A DNA stretch of 64,000 nt, from the NCBI RefSeq assembly GCF_036237315.1, contig NZ_CP108356.1, positions 310,001 through 374,000 on the forward strand, given 5' to 3'. The notes below the pieces were generated by a model that saw only the letters and a program-made list of their open reading frames with translations, searched no databases and was not told where the DNA came from. The position numbers were made by a program, and so were the translations under genes. Source of the DNA: Streptomyces sp. NBC_01351. Lineage in GTDB: Bacteria; Actinomycetota; Actinomycetes; Streptomycetales; Streptomycetaceae. Positions 15,979-23,682 of the stretch are shown here, in pieces; positions within the stretch are counted from its first letter, which is position 1, and every line of letters begins with the position of its first letter.

Positions 15979-16692
15979 TTGGCCACTCAGCTTCTCGCCC
16001 GGCTCGTACGACAACTCGGGGGACGCACCGGCAGGGGCCGCGGCGCCGTGGTGTTCACCGCCGACTTCGGGTCGACCACCCAGTGGGTCGCCGGCCGCTC
16101 CTGGGCCTATCCGGACGGCGGGCCCACCAACCCCGGGGACAACAAGCTCGACCACCTGGTGGAGGACCCCTCCTACAGTCGCACCGGCACCTTCCTGGCC
16201 ACCCGGCGGACGGACGGCAACTGGGACGCCGGCCTGCTGACCACCGAGGGCAGCGACGAAGGCTTCGCGGTCAGGACCGGGGACGTTCTGGAGACCCGGG
16301 TACGGCTGCCGGTCGAGCTCGGGGCCTGGCCGGCGGTCTGGACCTGGCGGGACGGCGGCAACGAGGTCGACGTCTTCGAGTACCACCCGGACAACCCCGA
16401 CCTGCTCGAACTCTCCAACCACGTCAAAGGGGGGCAGCGCTACCACCGGGACCCGGCCGTCTCCCCCGGCGGCTGGGTGGACCTGGAGGTCGAGTTCGGG
16501 GCGCGCTCGGTGGTGTGGTGGGTCAACGGATCACGGGTCTTCGCCGACCGCCGGGGCGTGGGGCGCGGCTGGCGGGCGTACCTGATCGTCAACCTCTCCG
16601 TGTGCGCCGGGCGTTACCACCCGGCGCCCGACGCGGACGTGTCGCGCATGTCCTTCGAGGTGGCGCACCTGCGCGTCCGCCGGTCGCGGTGA
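15979..16692 (+). CDS. GH16-like concanavalin-fold glycosidase, cytoplasmic or unconventional
   Basis: 237 residues from TTG 15979 (AAGGA 5 nt upstream); GTG 15964 in the same frame is the alternative. The sequence is one jelly-roll domain. The GH16 catalytic pattern ExDxxE is present (NEVDVFE), preceded by AWPAVWTWRDGG and followed by VDLEVEFGARSVVWWVNGSRVF, the usual family order. GH16 enzymes cut beta-1,3/1,4-glucans. There is no obvious signal peptide, which is unusual for this family. The 3' end is only 3 bases from the convergent RNase HI gene. Confidence 0.7.
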   Translation: MATQLLARLVRQLGGRTGRGRGAVVFTADFGSTTQWVAGRSWAYPDGGPTNPGDNKLDHLVEDPSYSRTGTFLATRRTDGNWDAGLLTTEGSDEGFAVRTGDVLETRVRLPVELGAWPAVWTWRDGGNEVDVFEYHPDNPDLLELSNHVKGGQRYHRDPAVSPGGWVDLEVEFGARSVVWWVNGSRVFADRRGVGRGWRAYLIVNLSVCAGRYHPAPDADVSRMSFEVAHLRVRRSR

Positions 16693-16695
16693 GGG

Positions 16696-17397
16696 CTACA
16701 GGGCCTCGGACGCGGCGGTGGCGCAGGCCTCGTGGCCCCAGCGGCTGCCGTGCTTGGCGATCATGTCGCCGGCCGTGTAGGGCTTCCCACAGGGGCAGCT
16801 GCCCGGGAACTTCGCCTTGATGGCCCGGGATCCGCGGCCGGTGGACGCGCCTTCGGACGTACGCTTCTTCGGCGCCGCGGACTTGCGGCGCGAGGGGGCG
16901 ACGGGCGCGGGGACCGGGATGTCCGCGTGCCCGTGGGCCGTGCCGGCGGCCTGCTGCGTCACGGCCGCGTCGCTGGCGGCCTGGTCGGCGATGGCGTTCA
17001 GGTGGTCGCCGTCCTCGCGGTGGGCGGGGACGTAGAGGAACGTCACGTCGCGGTCGGCGAGCAGTTCGTCGATGCGCTCGACGAGTTCGCGGTTGGCCAC
17101 GGGCTGGCCGGAGGCGGTCTTCCAGCCGTTGCGCTTCCAGCCCGGGAGCCACTGCGTGACGGCCTTCATCGCGTACTGCGAGTCCATCCGTACCTGCATC
17201 GACGTCCCGGGAGCGACCGCCTCCAGCACGCGCTGGAGGGCGGTCAGCTCCCCGATGTTGTTGGTGGCCCGGCCGAGCGGGCCGGCCTCCCAGCGCTCGG
17301 GACGGCCCTGGGGGTCGGCGATGACCCATCCCCATCCGGCGGGGCCGGGATTACCTTTCGCCGCTCCGTCACAGGCGGCAATGATGCGTTCGGACAT
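16696..17397 (-). CDS. rnhA: Ribonuclease HI with extra C-terminal Cys/His motif
   Basis: 233 residues against about 150 for plain RNase HI. The catalytic carboxylates are visible: Asp10 (ACDGAAKGNPG), Glu50 (NNIGEL), Asp72 (RMDSQYA) and Asp138 (NAIADQAA). It cleaves the RNA strand of RNA-DNA hybrids in the cytoplasm. After a basic linker (about 165-195, RRKSAAPKKR) comes a 35-residue tail with CPCGKPY, then HGSRWGHEAC, which could bind zinc. The start is MSERIIAAC at 17397; ATG 17415 is in frame. The frame stays open further upstream into the amylase-like relic. Confidence 0.85.
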   Translation of the reverse strand: MSERIIAACDGAAKGNPGPAGWGWVIADPQGRPERWEAGPLGRATNNIGELTALQRVLEAVAPGTSMQVRMDSQYAMKAVTQWLPGWKRNGWKTASGQPVANRELVERIDELLADRDVTFLYVPAHREDGDHLNAIADQAASDAAVTQQAAGTAHGHADIPVPAPVAPSRRKSAAPKKRTSEGASTGRGSRAIKAKFPGSCPCGKPYTAGDMIAKHGSRWGHEACATAASEAL

Positions 17398-17435
17398 CCC
17401 CCGATCATGCCCCATCCGGACGGGGTCGCGGCCCT

Positions 17436-17948
17436 CCTGCTTCCGGCAGGGGCTCTCGGCCCCCTTCGGGGTGGGGGCCCACTTCAGGTGGGGACCGGCG
17501 TCGCCGATCTTCCCGGGGCCGTTGAGGACGTAGACGCGCAGGTTCCCCTTGCCGGGGGCGGCGACGGCGAGGTTCCCGTCGGTGACGACGCGGGCGGTGA
17601 GCACGAAGTAGACGGGGTCCTTGCGGGGGTCGGTGCCCAGCGGGGTGCCGGCGGGCGCGGCCGGCGCCCCAGGCCCGGCACGGTCGTCCAGGCGCCGCCT
17701 TCGGGCTTGTAGTGCAGGTTCGTCGTGGTCCAGCCGACGGTCGCGGTCGAGTAGTAGACGGATGCGGTGTTCGTGCCCGGCCCGGTGCCGGTGCCCGTGC
17801 AGGGGTCGCTGTGGGCCACGACCACGTCCTTGACGGTGATGACTCCGGTGCCGAGGGCGTAGTTGCGGCCGGCGTTGTTGTCCCAGACGCCGTTGCCGTT
17901 GTTGAAGGTGGCCTGGAGCCCGGCCGCGGTCCCCAGGGGGACGGTCAT
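17436..17948 (-). pseudogene. Decayed CBM25 / alpha-amylase-like relic
   Basis: The 5' part (17948 down to about 17680) encodes a CBM25 starch-binding sequence: ATFNNGNGVWDNNAGRNY, the strand TGVITVKD, then a Gly/Thr linker and a second copy (SVYYSTATVGWTTTNLHY). It starts abruptly with an in-frame TGA just upstream and has no signal peptide. After WTTVPG the matching reading continues in another frame (TPLGTDPRKDPVYFVLTAR), which resembles the start of a GH13 amylase barrel. That stops matching after about 20 residues. So there is a 5' loss, a frameshift and a deletion. The second frame runs without a stop into the RNase HI gene. Confidence 0.6.
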
Positions 17949-18287
17949 TCACGTCTCCAGGGCTTCCGGCCTGGCCCCGGACAGCCTCAAGGGCCAAGCG
18001 GACGGGGATGATGGGAGTGAAGATCCAGCCGGAATGTTGCTGCAAGTTCTTGCGACATGGAAGTGCCTGCACATGACAACCCCGTAAAGGGCTCGGGAGA
18101 GCCCGGAGCGGATGTCGTCCGCCCAGCGCTCCGCAGAGCGGCGCCCGCGCAGATCCGGGCATACACGCGGGCATCACGACATCAGGGCCGTGCGGCGAAC
18201 GCCGCACGGCCCTGATGTATTACTTCTATTGTTTCCGCACCGTGGTGCCGAAACGGTTCCTCGCCCTCGGAAGACAGGCGTCGGAGA
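17949..18287. other. Gene-free interval of about 340 bp
   Basis: I see no supportable coding sequence. It holds small hairpins (gggctc/gagccc at 18089-18104; cgctc/gagcg at about 18127-18140) and one large one at 18179-18218. The left end may contain more decayed sequence from the amylase-like relic. Confidence 0.5.
18179..18218 (-). terminator. 18-bp perfect hairpin downstream of the cold-shock gene
   Basis: Arms 18179-18196 and 18201-18218 are perfectly complementary with a GAAC loop. It lies 70 nt past the csp stop. On the plus strand it is followed by a U-rich stretch (attacttctattgttt), on the minus strand it is not, so it may work in both directions. Confidence 0.65.
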
Positions 18288-18491
18288 TTAGGCGGGGGTG
18301 ATGTTCTCCGCCTGCGGGCCCTTCTGGCCCTGCGTGATGTCGAACGTCACGGCCTGGCCCTCCTGGAGCTCGCGGTAGCCGGAGGCGTTGATCGCGGAGT
18401 AGTGCGCGAAAACGTCCGGACCGCCGCCGTCCTGGGCGATGAAGCCGAAGCCCTTTTCCGAGTTGAACCACTTCACGGTTCCCGTAGCCAT
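18288..18491 (-). CDS. cspA: Cold-shock protein (CspA family)
   Basis: 67 residues, the full length of this one-domain OB-fold family. RNP1 (KGFGFI) and RNP2 (VFAHY) are both present within [17 protein letters not shown]...[13 protein letters not shown]. The protein binds single-stranded RNA/DNA as a chaperone in the cytoplasm. ATG 18491 is chosen because GGGAAGG is 7 nt upstream; ATG 18497 two codons earlier is too close. The upstream leader contains a terminator-like hairpin (18580-18603), suggesting transcript-level control as in other csp genes. Confidence 0.93.
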   Translation of the reverse strand: MATGTVKWFNSEKGFGFIAQDGGGPDVFAHYSAINASGYRELQEGQAVTFDITQGQKGPQAENITPA

Positions 18492-18579
18492 GTTCATGCC
18501 TTCCCGTTGACGTACGTCTCCCACACCACGTGGGAAACGGAGGTGATCGCCCTGGTCCTACGGCACAACACAGCAAAAC

Positions 18580-18603
18580 TGCCCACACCCAGGGGTGCGG
18601 GCA
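18580..18603 (-). promoter_or_regulatory. Attenuator-like hairpin in the csp 5' leader
   Basis: Arms 18580-18590 and 18593-18603 are complementary with one mismatch. On the minus strand the hairpin is followed directly by GTTTTGC, that is, an intrinsic-terminator layout, about 90 nt before the cspA start codon. Long structured leaders are known for csp mRNAs. Whether it lies inside the transcript depends on the promoter, which I could not place firmly. Confidence 0.4.
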
Positions 18604-18682
18604 AGGCACTTGGAACCACGACAGCTACCCGTGAAGGTACACGTCTGCACGCACTGTCACCAGGGGGTTTGATCGTCGCTTG

Positions 18683-18722
18683 ACGGAGGGGTCCGGATCC
18701 GGCCGGATCCGGACCCCTCCGT
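18683..18722. terminator. 40-bp perfect palindrome after the ABC permease gene
   Basis: Bases 18683-18702 are the exact complement of 18703-18722, giving a 20-bp-arm palindrome with no spacer. It lies 21 nt beyond the stop of the minus-strand permease and separates that operon from cspA. Most likely a transcription terminator. Confidence 0.6.
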
Positions 18723-18743
18723 GCGTGCCGTGGGGCCCCCGGG

Positions 18744-19709
18744 TCAGGTGAGACGGCGCCGCGTCCACCAGAAGCAGAACAGTCCGAGGACCGCCGCCAG
18801 TACGAGGCAGAGGCCCGTTTCCGCCCATTGGAGCGGCCACAGGTGGGACGGGGGATGGTGCCGGGCCCACTCCCCCACGATCCCGTTCCGGGCGAGGCAC
18901 TGCTGGAAGTCCTCGGCACGCAGGCAGTGCGGCAGGTCCCCGACCCGCTGTCCCGCGGAGGTGAGCAGGCCCTGGCCCAGCACCCACGAGTCACCCAGCC
19001 GGTCCGAGCCCTCCGTGCCCCGCCACTGGGTGACGACCGCCGGCCACAGGGAGCTCCGCACCCGTTCCAGGGCGAACAGCAGGGCCGCGCCGACCGCCAG
19101 GGTCGCCCCCATGGCCGCCACCGTCCGGCGCAGCACCAGGCTCAGCGCGATCCCCGTCATCAGCATCAGCAGCGCCTTGGCGACCGCGGCGGGGCCTATG
19201 GCGTCGTACGGCATCCAGCCGTGCCACGGGAAGCGGCTGCCGAGGGGGCCGGCCACCTCGTGCCACCACCAGGTCGCGGTGACCGTGACCAGCCCGCTGA
19301 CGAGGACCGTCAGGGCGGCGGGGACGGCCAGCTTGGCCAGGAACCAGCCGGTCCGGGTCACCGACTGGGAGAGGGCGGTGCGGTAGGTGCCGGATTCGAG
19401 CTCCGCGGCGAACAGCGGGCCGCCCAGGAAGATTCCGAGGACGAGCGGGAGCAGTGCGAGGGCCTGGAGGGGTTGGCGCAGCGGGTACTGGTGCTCCTGC
19501 TGGAACGCGGTCAGCGCGTCCGCGCACCGCGGGGAGTGCTCGGCGGCGGGGCCCGTGCAGCCCGCGAGTTGCTGCGCGACGGCGTCGGCCGCGCCGTAGC
19601 GGCCGAGCAGGAAGTACCCGGCGAGGGCGGCGGATCCGGCGAGCAGGGTCCACATCGCGGTGCGGTGCTGGCGTACGACCAGCCATGTCACGCCTCGTAC
19701 GAGCCTCAT
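18744..19709 (-). CDS. ABC-2-type transporter permease
   Basis: 321 residues with about six membrane helices, including AMWTLLAGSAALAGYFLLG, LLPLVLGIFLGGPLFAAE, VPAALTVLVSGLVTVTATW and LCLVLAAVLGLFCFWW. The EL-SGTYR motif before helix 3 is typical of ABC-2/ABC_trans permeases of the NosY type. A loop of about 60 residues with several Cys and a His-rich stretch lies outside. It overlaps the ATPase gene by 4 bases (ATGA at 19706-19709). The pair is divergent from a histidine kinase gene, as in drug or envelope-stress exporters. Confidence 0.82.
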   Translation of the reverse strand: MRLVRGVTWLVVRQHRTAMWTLLAGSAALAGYFLLGRYGAADAVAQQLAGCTGPAAEHSPRCADALTAFQQEHQYPLRQPLQALALLPLVLGIFLGGPLFAAELESGTYRTALSQSVTRTGWFLAKLAVPAALTVLVSGLVTVTATWWWHEVAGPLGSRFPWHGWMPYDAIGPAAVAKALLMLMTGIALSLVLRRTVAAMGATLAVGAALLFALERVRSSLWPAVVTQWRGTEGSDRLGDSWVLGQGLLTSAGQRVGDLPHCLRAEDFQQCLARNGIVGEWARHHPPSHLWPLQWAETGLCLVLAAVLGLFCFWWTRRRLT

Positions 19710-20539
19710 GCCGCCGCCCCTGCCTGCTCGGGCCGGGCGGCCGGGGTGATCAGCGTCGGCAGCTCGGGGTCGCGCAGGTAGGTCATGAGCAGCTGCTCCA
19801 GGGAGGGTGCGGGGCCGTCGCCGCCGGGGTGGTGGGCGGCGCGCAGCTCGTCGATGTCGCCGGCGAGGCGGATCCGGCCGGAGCCGACGACGAGCAGGAA
19901 GTCGCAGGCGCCCGCCAGCTCGGCGACCACGTGCGAGGAGAGCAGCACGGTGGTTCCGTGGGCGGCCGCCTCGGCCAGCAGGAGTCCCGTCATCTCGTGG
20001 CGTACGAGGGGGTCGAGGTCGGCCATGGGCTCGTCGAGCATCAGCAGGCGGGGTCGTTTGCCGAAGGCCAGGGCGAGGGCGACGCGGGTGCGCTGGCCGC
20101 CGGAGAGCGAGCCGACGCGTGCGGCGTACGGGATGTTCCCGCCGGCGATGACGCGTTCGGCGGTCGCCCGGTCCCAGGTGGGGTTCATCTCGGCGCCCAT
20201 GCGCAGGATCTCGGCGACGCGGAAGCCGCGGTGGAGCGGCTTGTCCTGGCTGAGCAGAGCGGTCGACCGGCGGGCCTCGTGGGTGTCGGGCGAGGCGCCG
20301 AAGACACCGATCGCGCCTTCGGTGGGGGTGAGCAGGCCGGCGGCCAGGGACATCAGGGTGCTCTTGCCCGCTCCGTTGGGGCCGACGAGGGCGCAGACGC
20401 GGCCGGCGGGGATCTGGAAGGTGCAGTCCCGTAGCGCCCAGCCGCGCGGGTAGCGGCGGCCGAGGCCTACGGCGCTCAGCGCGGGCCCGTCCGTCCGGTG
20501 TGACCGGCTCGACCGGCTCGACTCGTTGGTCTGGTTCAT
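19706..20539 (-). CDS. ABC transporter ATP-binding protein
   Basis: 277 residues. Walker A is GPNGAGKST, the signature LSGGQRTRVALALAFG, Walker B LLMLDEPMADLD and the switch His in VLLSSHV. These are the standard single-NBD features of the CcmA/DRA family. It powers the adjoining permease. The N-terminal tail is rich in Ser/Arg (SSRSSRSHR), encoded by a short repeat. ATG at 20539; the permease ATG overlaps its stop. Confidence 0.88.
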   Translation of the reverse strand: MNQTNESSRSSRSHRTDGPALSAVGLGRRYPRGWALRDCTFQIPAGRVCALVGPNGAGKSTLMSLAAGLLTPTEGAIGVFGASPDTHEARRSTALLSQDKPLHRGFRVAEILRMGAEMNPTWDRATAERVIAGGNIPYAARVGSLSGGQRTRVALALAFGKRPRLLMLDEPMADLDPLVRHEMTGLLLAEAAAHGTTVLLSSHVVAELAGACDFLLVVGSGRIRLAGDIDELRAAHHPGGDGPAPSLEQLLMTYLRDPELPTLITPAARPEQAGAAA

Positions 20540-20710
20540 GTCGGTGACGCTAGGCAGGCCGTCCGGCCTGGGGCATCGGGGCAAAGTCTGCGGCTGCCCC
20601 CGACCTTCGGCGCCGGGTCCGGGGGCCGCAGGGTGACCAAAGTACGGGCTCCGCCGCCGAAAGTACGGCCGGGTGATTTGCACCTATTCGGTCGAGTAGT
20701 GTCTTGGCGC

Positions 20711-21994
20711 ATGCCCTCCACGTCCCGAACCCGGCGCGAGCGGTCCGTCGACCTCGCCGTGGTGCTGTTCGCCGCCGGTCTGTCGTTCGCGCTCGCGGCG
20801 GCGGCCACGAACCCGCTGCTGATGTTCCCGCGCATGCCCATGGGCGCCGGCCTGCTGCGCCCGGTCGAGGACCTGGTCCGGCTCCCCTTCTACGGCAGCG
20901 GGCCCCTCGTCGGCGTGTGCGGGGCCCTCGCGCTGTGGTGGCGCAGGCGCTTCCCGGTCGCGGTCGTCGCGGTCACCCTGGGTCTCGGGCTGGTCTCGTC
21001 GGCGGTCACGGTCTCCGCGATGGTGGCGCTGTTCACGGTGGCGGCGCTGCGGCCGGTGCGGACCACCACGTGGGTCGCGGCGGCCGCGGCGCTCCCCGTG
21101 CCGCTGACCATGCTGTTCGCCGAGGCCCCGAGCAGCGGGCTCTCCGTCATGGGCATCCTGCTCATCGCCTGGACCCTGGTGGCGCTCGCCGTCGGGTGGG
21201 GGCTGTTCGTACGCTCCCGCCGGATGCTGGTCGCCTCGCTGACCGAGCGGGCTCGCCGGGCGGAGGAGGAGGCGGCCCGGCAGGCGCTGGAGGCGCAGCT
21301 GCGGGCCCGCGAGGAGATCGCGCGCGAGATGCACGACGTACTGGCGCACCGGCTGTCGCTGCTGAGCGTCCACGCGGGAGCGCTGGAGTTCAACAAGTCC
21401 CCGGATCCGGCCGACGTGGGGCGGGCGGCGGGCGTGATCAGGGACAACGCCCATCAGGCGCTCCAGGACCTGCGCATGGTGATCGGCGTCCTGAGCTCGC
21501 CGGACGCCGGGACCGGGCCCGGCGCCTCGGCGGGTGCCGTGGCGGATGCCGTCCCGGGCGTGCCGGCGGAGCAGGTTCCGGTCGAGGCGCCCCAGCCGGT
21601 CCTCGGTGACCTCGACCGGCTCGGCCGGGAGTCCCGCGCCGCCGGGATGCGCCTGCGGCTGGAGGTGCGCGTCGACGACCCGGACGCGGTGCCCGTGCTC
21701 GCGGGCCGTACCGTCTATCGGATCGTGCAGGAGGCCCTGACCAACGCCCGCAAGCACGCCCCCGGCTCCGCCGTGCACGTCGAGGTGAACGGTGAGCCCG
21801 GCGGCGGCATCGACGTCATCGTCCGCAATCCGGTCCCGGCGCGGGACCTTCCCGCCGCGCGGTCGCAGATCCCGGGGTCCGGCCGGGGCCTGATCGGCCT
21901 GGCCGAGCGCACCTCGCTCGCCGGGGGTCAGCTGCGCCACGGCCCGACGGGCGGGGATTTCCTCGTACAGGCGTGGATACCGTGGTCGGCATGA
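20711..21994 (+). CDS. Two-component sensor histidine kinase (NarL/LiaS group)
   Basis: 427 residues. About five membrane helices lie in the first 175 residues, followed by a coiled segment (LTERARRAEEEAARQALEAQL). The HisKA_3 phosphorylation site is REMHDVLAHRLSLLSVHAGAL, and the HATPase domain has NARKHAPGSAVHVEV and GRGLIGLAERT. No extracellular sensor domain is present, so signals are probably sensed in the membrane. The stop overlaps the regulator start (ATGA at 21991-21994). A TAGTGT box 8 nt before the ATG suggests a leaderless message. Confidence 0.88.
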   Translation: MPSTSRTRRERSVDLAVVLFAAGLSFALAAAATNPLLMFPRMPMGAGLLRPVEDLVRLPFYGSGPLVGVCGALALWWRRRFPVAVVAVTLGLGLVSSAVTVSAMVALFTVAALRPVRTTTWVAAAAALPVPLTMLFAEAPSSGLSVMGILLIAWTLVALAVGWGLFVRSRRMLVASLTERARRAEEEAARQALEAQLRAREEIAREMHDVLAHRLSLLSVHAGALEFNKSPDPADVGRAAGVIRDNAHQALQDLRMVIGVLSSPDAGTGPGASAGAVADAVPGVPAEQVPVEAPQPVLGDLDRLGRESRAAGMRLRLEVRVDDPDAVPVLAGRTVYRIVQEALTNARKHAPGSAVHVEVNGEPGGGIDVIVRNPVPARDLPAARSQIPGSGRGLIGLAERTSLAGGQLRHGPTGGDFLVQAWIPWSA

Positions 21995-22671
21995 TCCGGG
22001 TACTCCTCGCCGATGACGATCCGCTGGTGCGGATGGGGCTGCGGCTGATGTTCGGCAGCGTCGACGACATCTCCATCGTCGCGGAGGCCGCCGACGGGGA
22101 GCAGGCCGTCGCCCTGGGCCGGGAGCACGCGCCCGACGTCGTCCTGCTGGACATCCGGATGCCCGTGATGGACGGGCTGGCCGCGACGGGGGCCCTGCGG
22201 GCCCTGCCCGAGCCGCCCGCGATCGTCATCCTGACCACCTTCAACCCGGACGAGTACGTCGTACGCGCGCTGCGCGCGGGGGCCGCGGGCTTCCTCCTGA
22301 AGGACACCCCGCCGGCCGACATCATGGCCGCGGTGCGCCGCGTCGCGGCCGGCGAGCCCGTCCTGTCCCCGGCCGTGACCCAGCAGCTCATCGCCCGGGT
22401 GGCGGATCCCGCCGCGGAGGGCGACGCCCGTACGGACTCCCGTACGAGGGCGCGTGCGCGGCTGGAGCGGCTGGCGGCGCGCGAGTACGACGTGGCGCTC
22501 GCCGTCGGCCGGGGGCGCACCAACGCGGAGATCGCCGCCGAGCTGTACATGGGCCTGCCCACGGTCAAGGCCCACGTGTCGAGCATCCTCGCCAAGCTCG
22601 ACGTGACCAACCGGGTCCAGGTGGCCCTGATCGTGCACGATGCCGGGCTGGGGCAGCCGCCCGCCGTGTGA
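21991..22671 (+). CDS. NarL/LuxR-type response regulator
   Basis: 226 residues. The receiver domain (1-120) has the acidic pair DDD, the phospho-acceptor Asp in VVLLDIRMP, and Lys in LLKDTPP. The C-terminal LuxR helix-turn-helix (about 160-222) reads YDVALAVGRGRTNAEIAAEL and TVKAHVSSILAKLDVTNRVQ. It is cotranscribed with the kinase before it. The divergent ABC pair is a likely target. ATG 21991 is preferred over the upstream GTG at 21973 because of the ATGA overlap. Confidence 0.88.
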   Translation: MIRVLLADDDPLVRMGLRLMFGSVDDISIVAEAADGEQAVALGREHAPDVVLLDIRMPVMDGLAATGALRALPEPPAIVILTTFNPDEYVVRALRAGAAGFLLKDTPPADIMAAVRRVAAGEPVLSPAVTQQLIARVADPAAEGDARTDSRTRARARLERLAAREYDVALAVGRGRTNAEIAAELYMGLPTVKAHVSSILAKLDVTNRVQVALIVHDAGLGQPPAV

Positions 22672-22769
22672 CCGCACTCACATGAACTTCCCGGCCTCCG
22701 GTGTCGACCGGATCCACCGCGCCGGGCGTATGCCCGGTGAGAGGGATACATGGATTCGGGAGCGATTTT

Positions 22770-23267
22770 TTGACCGTCGAGGAGTTCGAAGAGTTCTACG
22801 CGCAGGCGGCGGGACGGCTCACCGGGCAGTTGTACGTGATGCTCGGCGATCACCACGAGGCACAGGACGTGGTGCAGGAGGCCTTCGTCAAGGGCTGGGG
22901 CCGCAGGCGTCAGCTGGAGCGGGACGGCCGGCCGGAGGCCTGGATCCGTACCGTCGCCTGGCGGCTCGCCGTGAGCCGCTGGCGCGGGCGGCGGCGCAGC
23001 GCCGACGCCTGGCGGCGCACCGGGCCCGCCGGGCACGTGGAGGGGCCCGGGCCTGAGGTCGTGGCCCTCGTGGCGGCGCTGCGGCACCTTCCCCTGAAGC
23101 AGCGCCGGACCATGGCGCTGCACTACGTGTGCGATCTGACCGTCGAGCAGATCGCCGCCGAGACCTCGCTGTCCGCGAGCACGGTCAAGACGCACCTGTC
23201 CCGCGGCCGGGCCACGCTCGCCGGCCATCTGCAGGACCCCCGCATTGAGGAGGCTCCCGATGCCTGA
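22770..23267 (+). CDS. ECF RNA polymerase sigma factor (SigE-like)
   Basis: 165 residues from TTG 22770, which has CGGGAG 7 nt upstream; in-frame GTG codons further left (22701, 22734) are alternatives. Sigma-2 includes RLTGQLYVMLGDHHEAQDVVQEAFVKGW and sigma-4 LRHLPLKQRRTMALHYVCDLTVEQIAAET plus STVKTHLSRGRATL. The last 8 bases overlap the next gene, a membrane protein that may be its anti-sigma partner. Its position after the two-component genes suggests an envelope-stress role, but that is inference. Confidence 0.83.
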   Translation: MTVEEFEEFYAQAAGRLTGQLYVMLGDHHEAQDVVQEAFVKGWGRRRQLERDGRPEAWIRTVAWRLAVSRWRGRRRSADAWRRTGPAGHVEGPGPEVVALVAALRHLPLKQRRTMALHYVCDLTVEQIAAETSLSASTVKTHLSRGRATLAGHLQDPRIEEAPDA

Positions 23268-23643
23268 CGCGTACGACCAGGACCCGCTGCGGTCCTTGTT
23301 CCGGCAAGCCGCCTCGGCCGGCCGGTCGGAAGCCGCCCTCGCGCCGGTGTCCGTCATCGCCCGGCGCGGGGAGCGGGCCCGGCGGCGCCGGATCGCCGGC
23401 ATCGCCCTGGCCTGCTGCCTCGTCCTCGCCGGTTCCGGCGCGGCCGTCGCCGCCTTCCTGCCGCAGGGGGCGGGCCCCACCCTCCCGGCGACCACTCCCC
23501 CTCCCCCGGCACCCTCCCCGGCGCCGACCGAGACCCGACCGCCCACGACGCGACCGCCCGTCGGGCCGCCGCCGAGCGGGACCGCGGAACCGGGCGCGTC
23601 CGCCACCGCCACTGCCACTGCCACCGCCACACAGGCGCCTTGA
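23260..23643 (+). CDS. Small single-pass membrane protein, candidate anti-sigma partner
   Basis: 127 residues. A short cytoplasmic region with a basic cluster (RRGERARRRR) leads to one helix (about 46-68), then a Pro/Thr/Ala tail ending in an alternating Thr/Ala repeat. It lacks the Cys/His motif of ZAS anti-sigma factors. Translation is coupled to the sigma gene: GAGGAGG at 23247-23253 is inside the sigma coding region and 6 nt from the ATG. That placement is why I suggest an anti-sigma role; nothing in the sequence proves it. Confidence 0.7.
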   Translation: MPDAYDQDPLRSLFRQAASAGRSEAALAPVSVIARRGERARRRRIAGIALACCLVLAGSGAAVAAFLPQGAGPTLPATTPPPPAPSPAPTETRPPTTRPPVGPPPSGTAEPGASATATATATATQAP

Positions 23644-23682
23644 ACAGCCCTGCGGCAGCCAGATCAGGAGACCAGATCCCGT

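Noticed and set aside
17949..18180. tRNA or small RNA gene between the amylase-like relic and csp
   Set aside because: Hairpins are present but there is no cloverleaf, T-loop GTTCGA pattern or clear promoter.
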